A DNA stretch of 10,144 nucleotides from Candidatus Nomurabacteria bacterium (GCA_943356395.1 CALRFC010000025.1:1-10144); one strand, 5' to 3'; numbered from the stretch's first letter, positions 1 through 5,280 are shown. Program-made: numbers and translations. The notes: generated by a model from the letters alone, not told the origin.

Positions 1-463
1 CTTCATCGAAAGAAAGGTCTTTTTTCGGGATCATCCACCAGTCGAGCGTGACTTCGGAAATCGGCACGGGAATATATTTGCGCGCCTCGGTCGGTATGAT
101 GGAAGCGAGCTGTTTCTCTTCGATCGCGGCGGGAAGCTCGATAAGCGTGATCAAGCTCGCCGATGCCGGAATGGAAATGGAAACCGAGCGCGCGGTAACA
201 TTCGCCTCGCGCATGACATCGATGAGCGCCTGTCCGACTTTTTCCGGATCGAGATTCGTGGACTGGCCGACATCCTGCGAGGCGTACGGGCCGAGCGAGA
301 GCGCGCCGTAAGTCTCAAGGACGGCTTTGGAGCCGCGCTTCTTCAATTGGACGACTTTGATCGACGATGTGCCGATATCGATGCCAAGAACGCTCTCGCC
401 GGAACGAGAACGCTTGAAGACGGAGAGGCCGCTACTGAATAATTTCTTGAGTGAGTCGAACAT
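1..463 (-). CDS. pilM: Type IV pilus assembly protein PilM, 5' part (runs off the window)
   Basis: Reading the minus strand from the ATG at 463 gives 154 codons with no stop before the window edge, so only the N-terminal part is present. Near residue 28 the protein has GIDIGTSSIKVVQL, the phosphate-binding signature of the actin-like ATPase fold typical of PilM, followed by LKKRG and an ETYGAL strand. Further on come VSISIPASASLITLIELP and a conserved-looking stretch ending in VTLDWWMIPKKDLSFDE. PilM is a cytoplasmic actin-like protein that binds the N-terminus of PilN and supports the type IV pilus alignment complex, so pilN and pilO would be expected to follow beyond the left edge. The gene is divergent from comF. 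No Shine-Dalgarno sequence precedes the start. The family call is confident; only the C-terminal part is unseen. Confidence 0.9.
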   Translation of the reverse strand, partial: MFDSLKKLFSSGLSVFKRSRSGESVLGIDIGTSSIKVVQLKKRGSKAVLETYGALSLGPYASQDVGQSTNLDPEKVGQALIDVMREANVTARSVSISIPASASLITLIELPAAIEEKQLASIIPTEARKYIPVPISEVTLDWWMIPKKDLSFDE

Positions 464-494
464 AGTGTGCGATGCTAATATACGAATAGTACTA

Positions 495-523
495 ATTATA
501 CCAATAAGACTCGAGGCGCTAAA
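495..523 (-). promoter_or_regulatory. Candidate promoter of pilM
   Basis: On the minus strand a perfect TATAAT lies at 500-495 and a weak -35 (TTTAGC) at 523-518, 17 bp apart. Transcription would start near 488, giving a leader of about 25 nt without a Shine-Dalgarno sequence. The -10 match is clear and the -35 match is poor. Confidence 0.5.
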
Positions 524-538
524 TTCGTTGCATTAGTA

Positions 539-568
539 TTCATTTGTATATTGGCATCGGGGTATAAT
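539..568 (+). promoter_or_regulatory. Candidate promoter of comF
   Basis: A perfect TATAAT lies at 563-568, with only a weak -35 candidate (TTCATT, 539-544). The start site would be near 575, giving a leader of about 36 nt with no Shine-Dalgarno sequence before the comF ATG. It stands back to back with the pilM promoter, so the two competence or pilus genes share about 150 bp of regulatory DNA. Confidence 0.45.
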
Positions 569-610
569 TAATTTTTTCAACTTTTATCATTGTATCCTTA
601 AATCATCACA

Positions 611-1267
611 ATGTCATTTTATCACAAAATCTTGGAATTCCTCTTCCCCGACCGATGCGCGGGCTGTCGGGCGCGGGGAGAGCTCGTCTGCAAAGAATGC
701 CTCGCGCGCATCCGCACCGCCGAGCCGCCTATCCAAGCTTGGATCTCTGCTTCGCTTTCATATCAGAACAAAGCGGTAAAGAGACTGGTCTGGATGCTCA
801 AATACCGCCACGCGAGAAGAATTGCTAAGATCTTCGGGCCGTACCTGTACGAAACGCTTTTCGAAGAATGCGCGGAAAAACGGAGCTTCCGGAGCAAAGC
901 CAGATTCGTCCTTGTGCCGATACCGCTCTCCAAAAAGCGCAGGCGGAAACGCGGCTACAACCAAGCGGAAATCCTCGCGAAAGAAATCCTGAAAAATGAT
1001 GAGGAAGGATTTTTTGAAATGGCGCTCCTGCTCGAAAAAATGATCGACACGAAACCGCAGGCGGAAATCCACAACCGGAGCGCGCGATTGAAAAATCTCG
1101 GCGATTGTTTCCGCGTCCGTGCCGAGTGCGCACGGACGCTCTCCCCTCGCGACCATCTGATTCTGGTCGACGATGTCACGACGACCGGCGCGACGCTTTC
1201 CGCCGCGCGGGATACTCTCCGCGCGGCCGGCTTCCGCCATATTTCCGCGATCACGGTAGCACATTGA
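611..1267 (+). CDS. comF: ComF family phosphoribosyltransferase-like competence protein
   Basis: The 218-aa product has the full ComF layout. The N-terminal zinc finger has cysteines at residues 16, 19, 27 and 30 (CxxC-x7-CxxC). A central VLVPIPLSKKRRRKRGYNQAE stretch (from about residue 99) matches the family, and the PRPP-binding loop LILVDDVTTTGATL lies at about residues 183-196. ComF proteins are cytoplasmic and needed for natural transformation in several bacteria, where they act with ComFA and DprA on incoming single-stranded DNA. The length is normal for the family. The ATG at 611 is used because the zinc finger begins directly after it; there is no Shine-Dalgarno sequence. Its divergent partner pilM belongs to the pilus machinery used for DNA uptake, which fits a role in transformation. 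Confidence 0.9.
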   Translation: MSFYHKILEFLFPDRCAGCRARGELVCKECLARIRTAEPPIQAWISASLSYQNKAVKRLVWMLKYRHARRIAKIFGPYLYETLFEECAEKRSFRSKARFVLVPIPLSKKRRRKRGYNQAEILAKEILKNDEEGFFEMALLLEKMIDTKPQAEIHNRSARLKNLGDCFRVRAECARTLSPRDHLILVDDVTTTGATLSAARDTLRAAGFRHISAITVAH

Positions 1268-1274
1268 TAAAAAT

Positions 1275-1350
1275 CATAGAACAAAATCATAGAACATAGA
1301 ACATAAATCATAAAAAAGAATGGTCTATGATCCATGATCTATGTTTTATT
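1275..1350 (+). terminator. Heptad-repeat hairpin, probable comF terminator
   Basis: The left arm is built of 7-nt steps: CATAGAA at 1275, 1288 and 1295, then CATAAAT at 1302 and CATAAAA at 1309. The right arm also runs in 7-nt steps: TCTATGA (1324), TCCATGA (1331) and TCTATGT (1338), followed by TTTATTT. The arms from about 1284-1306 and 1324-1347 can pair over about 22 positions with a few mismatches. The T-rich tail after the right arm makes it a plausible intrinsic terminator for comF. Confidence 0.55.
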
Positions 1351-1383
1351 TGGATGTTGGGATTTGTCATTTGGTGCTTTTTT

Positions 1384-1580
1384 CATATTCGTAGTATTCG
1401 TAGATTCGTGGCATTTCATTCGTAGCATTCGCATCGTGTTGTATTCGTAGACCTGTCCCGTAGTGAGCTTTGCTCTACTACTGGGATTCGGATGAATTCG
1501 TAGATTAGTATCGCGTTGCCTTTGCGGCACATTCGTAGTATTCGTAGATTCGCGTGCCGCGTCCCCATTCGCATCGTGTA
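1384..1580. repeat. Degenerate ATTCGTAG tandem array
   Basis: ATTCGTAG or close variants (ATTCGTGG, ATTCGCAT) recur at 1387, 1396, 1404, 1418, 1427, 1443, 1495, 1531, 1540, 1548 and 1567. A 14-nt exact direct repeat, CATTCGCATCGTGT, lies at 1426-1439 and 1566-1579. A palindrome (1456-1486) is nested in the array. The minus-strand reading frame through it (1339-1596) is a translated repeat, not a gene. Related words (ATTCGTAT on the minus strand at 486-479, ATTCGTTG at 523-530) occur in the pilM/comF intergenic region. Confidence 0.75.
1456..1486. repeat. Small palindrome with TCCCGTAGTGA end
   Basis: TCCCGTAGTGAGC (1456-1468) pairs with GCTCTACTACTGGGA (1472-1486) around a TTT loop, with two single-base bulges. 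The same terminal word, TCCCGTAGTGA, reappears at 10082-10092 and, inverted, at 7901-7911. This is therefore one member of a dispersed palindromic family, here nested in the ATTCGTAG array. Confidence 0.7.
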
Positions 1581-1582
1581 AT

Positions 1583-1604
1583 AAAAAAACCCGCACAGCG
1601 CGGG
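1583..1604 (-). terminator. Rho-independent terminator of the 1623-2189 gene
   Basis: Read on the minus strand, CCCGC (1604-1600) and GCGGG (1594-1590) form a GC-only 5-bp stem with a 5-nt loop, followed directly by seven T residues (1589-1583). It lies about 20 nt past the stop codon of the minus-strand membrane protein gene. Confidence 0.8.
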
Positions 1605-1622
1605 CTTAAAATTTGCGACGAC

Positions 1623-2189
1623 TCACCTTCCCTTCTTGAAAACCATATCGCCGTATTTCGCGACGGACTTCGTTTCTATTTCCGGAAAATATTCGATGTC
1701 GTCGGGCGTGATTTTATTCTGCTCAAATCCGATTCTTTGCAATCCCGATGCGTCGTAAACATGTTTTGTGAAAAGCAGACCGTCCGCTTCGACTTTCACG
1801 CTGTAGAGCGTTTTTCCATCAACGACAATCTCTCGCGTGTCGCCGAATCGGAGCGATGCATCGACGCCGATGCGATTGAGGAATTTCAATTCGTCTTTTG
1901 CCAGTCCGGCAAAAAGTTTGACGAGCATCTCGTTCTTATACTCTTTCGAGTACACATATCGCACTTGCGCGTCCGCATGATTCGCGAACGACAAGAAAAA
2001 GATGACTGGCAGGATGATCACGGATCTTTTCGATTTGAAAAGCTTTCCAAAGACAGCTTGCGACAACGCTACAAGCATTATGCCTAAAATTATCAGGAGC
2101 AAAATGCTTATCGGCAGGACGACGAGCTGAAACCAAGTATGATTATAGAAGTGGTTGTAGGTATCGGCAACGGCTAGAAACTGTATCAT
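1623..2189 (-). CDS. Hypothetical two-helix membrane protein with extracytoplasmic domain
   Basis: I do not recognise the family of this 188-aa protein. A strongly hydrophobic segment at residues 20-47 and a second at 56-74 are separated by a basic loop (KLFKSKR, 49-55). By the positive-inside rule the loop is cytoplasmic and both ends face outward. The second segment ends in FANHADAQV, which could alternatively be read as a signal-peptide-like cleavage region. Residues 75-188 are soluble and mixed alpha/beta in character, with alternating patterns such as REIVVDGKTLYSVKVEADGL that suggest beta strands. There is a Rho-independent terminator just downstream and a leader hairpin upstream, so it is probably a monocistronic, genuine gene. 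No Shine-Dalgarno sequence precedes the ATG. Nothing seen points to a specific function. Confidence 0.75.
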   Translation of the reverse strand: MIQFLAVADTYNHFYNHTWFQLVVLPISILLLIILGIMLVALSQAVFGKLFKSKRSVIILPVIFFLSFANHADAQVRYVYSKEYKNEMLVKLFAGLAKDELKFLNRIGVDASLRFGDTREIVVDGKTLYSVKVEADGLLFTKHVYDASGLQRIGFEQNKITPDDIEYFPEIETKSVAKYGDMVFKKGR

Positions 2190-2213
2190 GATTTTAAATT
2201 TTTTCTCATGTTA

Positions 2214-2249
2214 CAAGAAACAGGATCGGGAGTCAAATCCTACATCTTG
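2214..2249 (-). promoter_or_regulatory. Leader hairpin upstream of the membrane protein gene; only feature seen in 2190-2315
   Basis: CAAGA (2214-2218) pairs with TCTTG (2245-2249) and AGGAT (2222-2226) with ATCCT (2237-2241), separated by a symmetric AAC/ACA internal loop. It sits 24 bp upstream of the minus-strand start codon and would be in that gene's leader RNA. A TTTT run follows on the plus strand, so a weak plus-strand terminator is an alternative, but no plus-strand gene precedes it. Confidence 0.35.
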
Positions 2250-2315
2250 TTTTAGGTTCTGATTTAAAAAATTTTCTAATTAAAAGTTTTCCACAGTCAT
2301 TTTCATGTATTCATG

Positions 2316-2344
2316 TTGCATAAATCTTGAACAAAGAATACAAT
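2316..2344 (+). promoter_or_regulatory. Candidate promoter of a structured RNA
   Basis: TTGCAT (2316-2321) and TACAAT (2339-2344) are separated by exactly 17 bp. The -10 matches the sigma-70 consensus at 5 of 6 positions and the -35 at its first three. Transcription would begin near 2351, at the start of the inverted-repeat region. Confidence 0.45.
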
Positions 2345-2350
2345 GATGGT

Positions 2351-2523
2351 TGCGACACAAATTTTATTAGTGGTAAAGTAAAAAAAGTAAAGTATGAGCG
2401 TACGGAAATAGAGAAATAGATTTTCAATCGCTTATAAAGGTAGCGGCACCGACCACTGGTGTCGCAATCAGTGAACTCATACTTTACTGGTGTCGCTACC
2501 CTTGTAAGCGATTTTTCTTTTTT
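2351..2523 (+). ncRNA. Candidate structured small RNA with interleaved inverted repeats
   Basis: No reading frame of note lies here, but two inverted repeats interlock. Pair A is GTAAAGTATGAG (2387-2398) with its exact complement at 2476-2487. Pair B is a 25-nt arm at 2426-2450 with 2489-2513, matching at 22 of 25 positions and 24 of 25 if G-U pairs are allowed. The order A1-B1-A2-B2 means a pseudoknot or two exclusive folds. In addition GCGGCACC (2443-2450) can pair with GGTGTCGC at 2457-2464 instead of the second copy in arm B; the word ACTGGTGTCGC is directly repeated at 2455-2465 and 2486-2496. Arm B2 runs straight into a T-rich tract (2512-2523), as an intrinsic terminator would. No known RNA family was recognised; it does not resemble tmRNA, RNase P RNA or SRP RNA. 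Confidence 0.45.
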
Positions 2524-2564
2524 ACTGAAATGTTTTTCTGTCTTTTAAAATAGAGACAGAGTAA

Positions 2565-2607
2565 CCCTGCCTACGACATCGGTATGCAAGCATCCCCGTC
2601 GAAAGGG
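2565..2607 (+). promoter_or_regulatory. Nested leader hairpin upstream of the 35-codon frame
   Basis: Three nested complementary pairs surround a small loop: CCCT (2565-2568) with AGGG (2604-2607), CGAC (2574-2577) with GTCG (2598-2601), and ATGC (2584-2587) with GCAT (2590-2593). It lies about 40 nt before the small ORF start. The purine-rich AGGGAG is part of the right arm and too far from the ATG to be a normal ribosome binding site. A -10-like TAAAAT at 2546-2551 could drive this transcript. Confidence 0.35.
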
Positions 2608-2648
2608 AGAAAAACAAAAAAATAAACAGGTGTGTCGATAGAATTACT

Positions 2649-2756
2649 ATGAAAAAGTATTACATCTATCGCAGCTCGGTAACAGGACGTATTGTCACTG
2701 AATCGTACGCGATTCAGCATCCGAATACCACGCAATGCGAAACAATAAAACGCTAA
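2649..2756 (+). CDS. Small 35-aa protein of unknown function
   Basis: The frame starts at ATG 2649 and ends with TAA at 2754-2756. Its product begins MKKYYIYRSSVTGRIVTESY and continues AIQHPNTTQCETIKR. From memory, the pattern YRSxxTGRxVTxxYAxxHPxTT resembles a group of very short basic hypothetical proteins found in many bacteria and phages; that is recollection, not a search. There is no membrane segment or signal. The stop codon lies at the foot of an intrinsic terminator, and a hairpin leader precedes it, so the unit looks like a deliberate small gene rather than a chance frame. It has no clear Shine-Dalgarno sequence. Function cannot be assigned. It lies between the candidate RNA and the tRNA-like gene in the AT-rich island. 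Confidence 0.55.
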   Translation: MKKYYIYRSSVTGRIVTESYAIQHPNTTQCETIKR

Positions 2757-2782
2757 CCACAAAAGTGATGAGCGTTTTATTT
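2747..2782 (+). terminator. Terminator of the small ORF
   Basis: AAAACGCT (2747-2754) pairs with AGCGTTTT (2771-2778), with an inner CAC-AAAA-GTG (2758-2767). The tail TTTTATTT follows. The stop codon of the 35-codon frame overlaps the left arm. The stem is nearly symmetric (AAAA before the left arm), so it could also work on the opposite strand. Confidence 0.65.
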
Positions 2783-2806
2783 CAAGAAAAAAGTTTTTAA
2801 CTTTTT

Positions 2807-2835
2807 CTCACTCAATAGTTGAATTATTGAGTGAG
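2807..2835. repeat. Perfect 11-bp hairpin upstream of the tRNA-like gene
   Basis: CTCACTCAATA (2807-2817) and TATTGAGTGAG (2825-2835) are exact complements around a 7-nt loop. A third version of the word, CCCACTCAATA, lies at 2958-2968 after the tRNA-like gene. The middle copy can therefore pair with either outer copy, but not both. Confidence 0.7.
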
Positions 2836-2968
2836 CAGAGAAAGTAATAAAAGGTCGATGGGCTCGTGGCGAAATTGGTAAACGCAATGGTTTATCAAAT
2901 CATCATCCTGCCGGATATACGGGTTCAAATCCCGTCGGGCCCACATTACTTTCTCTACCCACTCAATA
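2825..2968. repeat. 24-nt inverted repeat enclosing the tRNA-like gene
   Basis: The arms at 2825-2848 and 2945-2968 are complementary at 22 of 24 positions, including GAGAAAGTAAT with ATTACTTTCTC. The tRNA-like gene occupies 2860-2943, 11 nt from the left arm and 1 nt from the right. In RNA this would make a long stalk carrying the tRNA at its tip; in DNA it could be terminal inverted repeats of a small mobile unit. Confidence 0.75.
2860..2943 (+). tRNA. Class II tRNA, leucine-like body, anticodon AUC
   Basis: A full cloverleaf can be drawn by hand. The 7-bp acceptor is GGGCTCG (2860-2866) with CGGGCCC (2936-2942), with one T-G pair. The D stem GCG/CGC (2869-2871, 2883-2885) carries the loop AAATTGGTAAA. 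The anticodon stem ATGGT/ATCAT (2887-2891, 2899-2903) has a 7-nt loop TTATCAA with the anticodon ATC at 2894-2896. The long variable arm has ATCC/GGAT around TGCC (2905-2916). The T stem ACGGG/CCCGT (2919-2923, 2931-2935) has the loop TTCAAAT, and A73 is at 2943. CCA is not encoded. The D-loop style, A73 and variable arm are those of tRNA-Leu, yet the anticodon would read the aspartate codon GAU. Other registers of the anticodon loop lose stem pairing or U33. It may be a decayed tRNA, a non-coding tRNA-like RNA, or a true misreading tRNA. Confidence 0.7.
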
Positions 2969-3030
2969 AAGTAAATGTCTGTAATTATGTCTACAGTTTA
3001 TCGTGCCCCTTGTACTTAAACTACCTGAAC

Positions 3031-3039
3031 TGTGGATAA
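3031..3039 (-). other. DnaA-box-like 9-mer
   Basis: The minus strand reads TTATCCACA, the DnaA box consensus. A one-mismatch version, TTTTCCACA, lies on the plus strand at 2287-2295. No dnaA or dnaN, AT-rich unwinding block or box cluster accompanies them, so an origin is not supported. The site could be chance or a leftover of a mobile element. Confidence 0.25.
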
Positions 3040-3131
3040 ACATATCAAGGGAATACAGTATAGTTTCTGTTAATTATAAGTCAAGTGTAATGAATTATGC
3101 TTGTTTTTCGTGATAAAAAAATAATTAATGT

Positions 3132-3137
3132 TATAAT
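3132..3137 (+). promoter_or_regulatory. -10 box of the methyltransferase gene (leaderless arrangement)
   Basis: A perfect TATAAT ends exactly 6 nt before the ATG at 3144, so the predicted start site falls on the A of the start codon. No good -35 was found 16-18 bp upstream. This suggests a leaderless mRNA. Confidence 0.55.
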
Positions 3138-3143
3138 AGAGTT

Positions 3144-4025
3144 ATGAATACTCTTATTTATAAAAAAAGTAAAATAAATCCACTAGTCCTTCCTAATGTA
3201 TCAAATAAGGAAACAGTTTGTGTTCCTTTAAACAAGATTATTTGTGGTGATGCGGTTGAAGTTTTAAAAAAGATTCCATCAAATTCTGTCGACTTGGTTG
3301 TAACCTCTCCTCCATATGATGACATTAGAACATATAATGGATATTCTCTTGACTTACCATCAATTGGCAAAGAACTTAATCGCGTTTTAAAAGATGGTGG
3401 TATTGTTGCAATGGTCATTCAAGATTCTACTCATAATTTTGGAAAAACTTTGACATCATTTAGAACGATCATAGATTGGTGTGATAATGCAGGATTTAAA
3501 CTTTTTGAAACCGTAATTTATAGAAAATACGGGACAGAAGGCGCTTGGTGGACAAAACGATTCCGTGTTGATCACGAATATATGCCTATTTTCCTAAAAG
3601 GCGACCGTCCAGCTTATTTTAACAAAGAACCGCTCAAAGTACCTTCGAAACATGGTGGTAAAGTAATGACTGGAAGTGGCAATCGTCGAACAGATGGGAC
3701 AACAACAAAAACTATTACAAGGGAAATAAATACCATGAAATGTAGGGGAACTGTATGGGATTATTTGAATGCAGGAGACAAAAATTCCCTCAAACGTAAA
3801 CATCCAGCAACTTTCCCCGATAAAATTCCAACTGACTTTATTCAATGTTTTTGCCCACCAAAGGGAACTGTTCTTGATCCGTTCGTTGGCTGTGGATCAA
3901 CTATTGTTGCCGCAAAACAGCTAGGAAGAAATTATATTGGAATCGATATATCTAAAGAATATTGTGAACTTACAGAGGAAAGATTGGAAAAAGACATAAA
4001 CATACCGGCCACTTTATTTGAGTAA
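3144..4025 (+). CDS. Beta-class DNA methyltransferase (probably N4-cytosine, possibly N6-adenine)
   Basis: The 293-aa protein transfers a methyl group from S-adenosylmethionine to DNA. The catalytic motif IV is TSPPY at residues 54-58. The SAM-binding motif I, DPFVGCGS (245-252), lies near the C-terminus and is followed by a GIDIS strand. The order IV, target-recognition region, motif I defines the beta class. S in SPPY is more usual for N4-cytosine enzymes, but some adenine enzymes share it. Residues about 110-230, with WWTKRFRVDHEYMPIFLKG and a basic segment, are the likely recognition region. The length is typical of type II methyltransferases. The gene converges on the 341-aa gene with only 4 nt between stop codons, and the two may form a restriction-modification pair. 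It is AT-rich compared with flanking genes, pointing to transfer. Confidence 0.9.
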   Translation: MNTLIYKKSKINPLVLPNVSNKETVCVPLNKIICGDAVEVLKKIPSNSVDLVVTSPPYDDIRTYNGYSLDLPSIGKELNRVLKDGGIVAMVIQDSTHNFGKTLTSFRTIIDWCDNAGFKLFETVIYRKYGTEGAWWTKRFRVDHEYMPIFLKGDRPAYFNKEPLKVPSKHGGKVMTGSGNRRTDGTTTKTITREINTMKCRGTVWDYLNAGDKNSLKRKHPATFPDKIPTDFIQCFCPPKGTVLDPFVGCGSTIVAAKQLGRNYIGIDISKEYCELTEERLEKDINIPATLFE

Positions 4026-4029
4026 TAAA

Positions 4030-5055
4030 TCATTCCATTTTATCTGGAGTTTCTAATGTGTACTCTATATTTATTCCGCTTGTCATAGCCCATGAAAGCG
4101 GTTTTTTATCGATGAAATTTTTAAAATTAATATTCGTTAAAGTCTTTTTATCTTTTTCAAAACTACTTTTAGTAAATTTGTACAATTTAAATCCGTGCCA
4201 TTTCCAAGAATGATTTTTGTATTCCCATTTAGTTAGAGAACTGAGTAAATTTAAGAATTTCTCAATTCTTTCTATTGCATTTTGATTAATTTTATAATTA
4301 AAGCCATCTTTTTCAGTATTATAACAATCACCATCTTTTGTTGAAATCTTAATTCTATCACCTCTTTCATGGGGGATACTTATTTTATCTCTTTCTCTAA
4401 AAAAATTATCCATTTCTCTCATTAAGTTAATTATTGTTGTATATTTTTCATTCTCGAAAATTATATTTAATGGATTATCATTTTTTTCGACACCAAGATA
4501 ATTTAGCCAATTTAAAACATTTTCAGGATAGCTAAATAAAACATTAAAAACTCCATCGGTAAAATACAATGGAGGTATCGAATCTTCATCTAGAAAAACT
4601 TTTTTATGCTCATTTACAATACACATTAGAAAATGAATTGTGGCTAAGGGGTATTTTAGCCGAAAATCATGTTTTCCATCATATTCTCTTAAATTGTTTG
4701 GCTGAATACAATTTTTAAATTTAGCATCCCAATTTTCTGGTCTATTATTTTTGTTTAAAAGTAACATGTGATGCCCGATACTACGAATATCGCCTCTAGA
4801 AATTTCCATGTCCAAAAATATACAGTCTTTGGGTTTTATGTCTTTTTTAAGAAGCATTATTTTGCCGTCGTAAAAACCCTCAATTGTCCAATTAAAATAA
4901 TGAGACATGAATAAACCACAAAGCAACCCATCACTATCTGGACTTAAAACTGCCTTATGATTTCTCTCAATAATCCACGGATATTTTTCGATTATTTTTT
5001 TATAATCGATTTTTTCATTGTGTCTATTTTCTAGCAATCTTTGTATGTTTGACAT
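4030..5055 (-). CDS. Uncharacterised 341-aa protein, DHH-phosphoesterase-like N-terminus; candidate restriction partner
   Basis: I do not recognise this as a named family. The N-terminal part contains VLSPDSDGLLCGLFMSHYF (D40, D42, G43), then CIFLDMEI (D82), then IGHHMLL (H95, H96). The order D-x-D-G, D, H-H resembles motifs I to III of the DHH phosphoesterase superfamily (RecJ, Orn-like and PDE proteins), which bind two metals and cut phosphodiester bonds. The rest, rich in N, K and aromatic residues, shows no PD-(D/E)XK, HNH or GIY-YIG motif that I can see. It follows the XRE regulator gene with a 10-nt gap and no Shine-Dalgarno sequence, so the two are probably one operon. It converges with a DNA methyltransferase, the usual place for a restriction endonuclease. 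A nuclease role is inference from context plus these residues. Confidence 0.6.
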   Translation of the reverse strand: MSNIQRLLENRHNEKIDYKKIIEKYPWIIERNHKAVLSPDSDGLLCGLFMSHYFNWTIEGFYDGKIMLLKKDIKPKDCIFLDMEISRGDIRSIGHHMLLLNKNNRPENWDAKFKNCIQPNNLREYDGKHDFRLKYPLATIHFLMCIVNEHKKVFLDEDSIPPLYFTDGVFNVLFSYPENVLNWLNYLGVEKNDNPLNIIFENEKYTTIINLMREMDNFFRERDKISIPHERGDRIKISTKDGDCYNTEKDGFNYKINQNAIERIEKFLNLLSSLTKWEYKNHSWKWHGFKLYKFTKSSFEKDKKTLTNINFKNFIDKKPLSWAMTSGINIEYTLETPDKME

Positions 5056-5065
5056 AAAAAATAAT

Positions 5066-5275
5066 TTAATCCAGTAATTCAGATATTTTTAAATTTAAAG
5101 CGGAAGATACTCTTTTAACATTTGATAATGTTATATTCTTCTCAGCTCTTTCTATCATTCCTATGTATGTTCGATGGACTCCTGCACGAGAAGCTAGCTC
5201 TTCTTGTGATAAATCGAGTTTTATTCTTTCCTCACGTACTTTTCTACCAAATTTTACAAGCACTTCCTTTTTCAT
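5066..5275 (-). CDS. XRE-family helix-turn-helix regulator, C-protein-like
   Basis: The 69-aa protein is essentially one Cro/C1-type helix-turn-helix domain. SQEELASRAG (residues 23-32) is the second helix, HRTYIGMIERAEKN (34-47) the recognition helix region, and LSNVKRVSSALNLKISELL the closing helices. Size and sequence style match controller (C) proteins of type II restriction-modification systems, which bind symmetric boxes upstream of their own gene. They first activate and then limit expression of the C and R genes so that methylation comes first. Here it is the first gene of a leftward pair with the 341-aa protein, and two similar 8-nt near-palindromes lie upstream. The ATG at 5275 is chosen because the domain starts right after it. 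A phage-type repressor is the alternative. Confidence 0.85.
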   Translation of the reverse strand: MKKEVLVKFGRKVREERIKLDLSQEELASRAGVHRTYIGMIERAEKNITLSNVKRVSSALNLKISELLD

Positions 5276-5280
5276 ATAGA

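Noticed and set aside
1384..1580. CRISPR array
   Set aside because: The units are only about 8 nt, degenerate, irregularly spaced and without unique spacers; no cas gene is nearby.
1339..1596. Minus-strand frame of 85 codons through the repeat array
   Set aside because: It is a translation of the ATTCGTAG repeats (STNTTN-type repeats) with no independent support.
2571..2762. Minus-strand frame of 63 codons opposite the small ORF
   Set aside because: It spans the leader hairpin and the small gene and has no start context; the plus-strand frame with its terminator explains the region better.
2390..2940. tmRNA gene, because of a tRNA-like part next to a small ORF
   Set aside because: The ORF has its own start, stop and terminator before the tRNA part, the tRNA part is complete with its own anticodon arm, and the tmRNA 5' half and tag pattern are absent.
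2287..3039. Replication origin, suggested by two DnaA-box-like 9-mers
   Set aside because: There are only two sites 740 bp apart, one of them imperfect, with no dnaA or dnaN and no box cluster.
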